Assembly (NCBI RefSeq): GCF_007115095.1
Contig: NZ_SULH01000005.1
Span: forward strand, 62,001-126,000
Direction of reading: 5' to 3'
Source of the DNA: Levilactobacillus enshiensis
Lineage (GTDB): Bacteria; Bacillota; Bacilli; Lactobacillales; Lactobacillaceae
Length of the DNA stretch: 64,000 nt
Of this stretch, positions 62,376 to 64,000 are shown one piece after another. The notes under the pieces were generated by a model. The model ran no database searches. It was not told the DNA's origin and saw nothing but the letters and a program-made list of their open reading frames with translations. Position numbers and translations under genes: made by a program. Each line of letters opens with the position of its first letter. Position 1 is the first letter of the stretch.

Positions 62376-62513
62376 CCCACCTCCATTCTGAAATTACGCT
62401 ACTTTTTATTATCTGAAGATATTTCTTCATAACTTTAGCTAGGCTCACTCAACATTTTGACTTTCCATACATACTTTAGAATACCCTAGTTTTCACCTAA
62501 ATCGTAAGTAAAA

Positions 62514-62550
62514 TAAAAAACCGATCAGCACTCCCCCGAGAACTGATCGA
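62514..62550 (-). terminator. Terminator of the Spx-like gene
   Basis: CGATCAG / CTGATCG arms, T run on the minus strand. Confidence 0.8.
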
Positions 62551-62556
62551 TCTAGT

Positions 62557-62955
62557 CTATGAACTTAGTTGTGATTCCAAGTGGTGTAATTCCGCCGTCC
62601 GCACATCGCGAGGCAAGAACCGCCGAATTTCTTCTTCGTTGTAACCCACTTCAAGTCGCTTGTCATCAAAGATGATGGGGCGCTTGATTAGATCGGGGTA
62701 TTTTACAACCAAATCAACCAACTGGCTAACCGAGAGCGTGTCAAGGTCAACGTGTAGTTGCTTGAAAACATTCGACCGGGTCGAAATGATGTCTTCACTG
62801 CCGTTTTCGGTCAAGCGAAGAATCTGCTTAATTTCGGCTGCGTTCAATGGCTTGGACTTGATGTTCCGTTCTCTGAACGCAATATCGTGTTCCTTCAGCC
62901 ATGCACGGGCCTTCCGACTGGATGCGCTACTTGGCGCAATGTATAAATTGATCAT
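62557..62955 (-). CDS. Spx-family regulator lacking the redox CxxC
   Basis: 132 residues of the ArsC/Spx fold. It aligns through position 14 with Spx, but C10 and C13 are both serine (PSSASSR instead of PSCTSCR). G52 and R92 (KRPIIFDD), needed for contact with the RNA polymerase alpha subunit, are kept. It should therefore still bind polymerase but not sense disulfide stress. A standard Spx presumably exists elsewhere. Confidence 0.9.
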   Translation of the reverse strand: MINLYIAPSSASSRKARAWLKEHDIAFRERNIKSKPLNAAEIKQILRLTENGSEDIISTRSNVFKQLHVDLDTLSVSQLVDLVVKYPDLIKRPIIFDDKRLEVGYNEEEIRRFLPRDVRTAELHHLESQLSS

Positions 62956-63501
62956 ATCTCAGCACTTCCTTATCGTTGGATTGAGTAACGATAGAAAAAA
63001 CAATTGACTTAGCTTGGTTGTAGCTAAATGTTTCACTGAATCATCTAGTAGAACCAACTTATATGTTACCACAACTGAATGAATAATCAACCTTTTTTGG
63101 AAACTTTCTAAATTACAAGCAACATTTTTTAGTGAGTTGGTTGTTGCCCCCAACCATTACCTTGGACCCAATCGAATTTGTGAGATTAATTAAAAACAGC
63201 GTAATTATCACCGTTAGTTTCGTCACAATGTCGCGACCATCGGTAAATTATCCCCTGATAAGTCATTTTGATTATCCATTAAATTCGCCACGTGTGTCTT
63301 TTTTATTTCTATGTATTAATATTCATTTGATTAGAATTTATATTCATTTTTCGTTAAAATTTCCAGTTAAATTCATTACCCCAAACTAACCGATGTGGCT
63401 AAACCGGCGTTTCTGCTATGTAAAGATATTCGTTTCCCCTTTCCATCACCATTAGTTGTAGAATGAGAACACAAAGTTATTTCCACTGGGAGGAATTTTC
63501 C
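62956..63501. other. Gene-free AT-rich stretch between divergent genes
   Basis: 545 bp without a supported gene; holds promoters of the Spx-like gene (left) and the antiporter (right). Weak frames in it lack ribosome binding sites. Confidence 0.4.
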
Positions 63502-64000
63502 GTGAACGTCTTCTATGCCGTCCTGCTACTGGTGCTCGCGACCATCGTCGCCAATACGATCTATCCGTATTTCCCACTGATTCCGCAGGCTTTCTACCAA
63601 ATTTTTGCTGGGGCCATCCTGTCCCTGGTACCGCTCTACCACCACTTCGTCCTTGAGCCCGAAGTGTTTATGCTACTGATCATTGCGCCCCTCATGTTCT
63701 ACGATGGTCGCAACGCCGATGGTAAAGAGCTCCGCCGCAACGTTGGCTCCGTCCTTTCCATGGCGGTCATCTTAGCCGTCCTCACCGTCATTCTGATGGG
63801 CTACCTGAGCCACGCCATGATTGCCAGCATTCCGTTAGCCCTGGCCTTCGCCCTCGCCGCCATCGTCACGCCAACCGATGCCGTGGCTGTATCATCGATC
63901 ACCACCAACATGGCGGTTCCCGAACGCGTCATGGGCATGCTGGAACGCGAGTCCCTCTTCAACGACGCTTCCGGTTTGGTAGCCTTCAACTTAGCTCTGG
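63502..64000 (+). CDS. CPA1-family Na+/H+ antiporter, 5' part (runs off the window)
   Basis: 166 complete codons from a GTG start 7 bases after GGGAGGAATT. Helices are clear; PLMFYDGRNADGKELRRN and ALAAIVTPTDAVAVSS followed by ERESLFNDASGLVAF are the CPA1 (NhaP/NhaK, NHE-like) signatures with the ND ion-binding pair. The 3' end lies beyond the window edge. Confidence 0.93.
   Translation, partial: MNVFYAVLLLVLATIVANTIYPYFPLIPQAFYQIFAGAILSLVPLYHHFVLEPEVFMLLIIAPLMFYDGRNADGKELRRNVGSVLSMAVILAVLTVILMGYLSHAMIASIPLALAFALAAIVTPTDAVAVSSITTNMAVPERVMGMLERESLFNDASGLVAFNLAL

Overview
The window looks like chromosome of a heterofermentative lactic acid bacterium close to Levilactobacillus (Lactobacillus brevis group). 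Support: a xylR / xylA-xylB / xylT-type pentose locus, T-box leaders, GGAGG ribosome binding sites with frequent TTG and GTG starts, an acetoin/diacetyl reductase, a bile-salt-hydrolase-family protein and many short secreted proteins. No rRNA is present. One tRNA (Arg, anticodon TCG) is present, and the last gene runs off the right edge.

Layout. 1-16 kb: a tyrosine-type T-box-controlled NhaC-family antiporter, an acetyltransferase, two aldo/keto reductases, a K+ channel, an M20 peptidase, a stress protein, and a TnpB-only insertion sequence that appears to have landed between the ribosome binding site and the start codon of a DUF1801 gene. 15-22 kb: the xylose regulon (XylT separately transcribed; xylAB operon; ROK repressor XylR) with cre boxes and candidate XylR operators, then arsenate reductase. 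22-29 kb: a DUF805 protein, BrnQ under an isoleucine-type T-box, a block of degenerate AT-rich repeats, RarA, and a coupled MazG-like / GIY-YIG-DUF2075 helicase pair. 29-38 kb: two secreted proteins, an acetyltransferase, LysR regulators, and a lower-GC cluster (AtuA, AtuA C-terminal-like protein, LysR, MFS, 3-hydroxyacyl-CoA dehydrogenase) that looks like an acquired catabolic unit.

38.1-48.2 kb: a 10-kb integrated element bounded by a 15-bp repeat of the tRNA-Arg 3' end. It has an integrase, a repressor divergent from an AlpA/excisionase-like gene, a Rha-type protein, a phage replication protein, ArpU and a DUF3102 remnant, but no capsid, portal, terminase or lysis genes. That is the architecture of a phage-inducible chromosomal island (phage satellite). 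Its left 2 kb is nearly gene-free and carries integrase arm-type repeats and a striking cluster of ACGT-centred palindromes.

48-64 kb: housekeeping and surface genes (MarR, NAD(P)H-hydrate epimerase, D-Ala-D-Ala dipeptidase, BSH-family hydrolase, NlpC/P60, S9 peptidase, PanE). After these comes a patchwork of small AT-rich genes: a GNAT toxin-antitoxin-like pair flanked by about 275-bp imperfect direct repeats, paralogous two-helix membrane proteins, an XRE regulator that seems to use an ATC start, a 27-residue hydrophobic peptide whose ribosome binding site and start lie in a hairpin, and a Spx paralogue lacking its redox CxxC. The window ends in a CPA1 Na+/H+ antiporter.

All assignments come from reading the sequence and recalling families; no database search was run.
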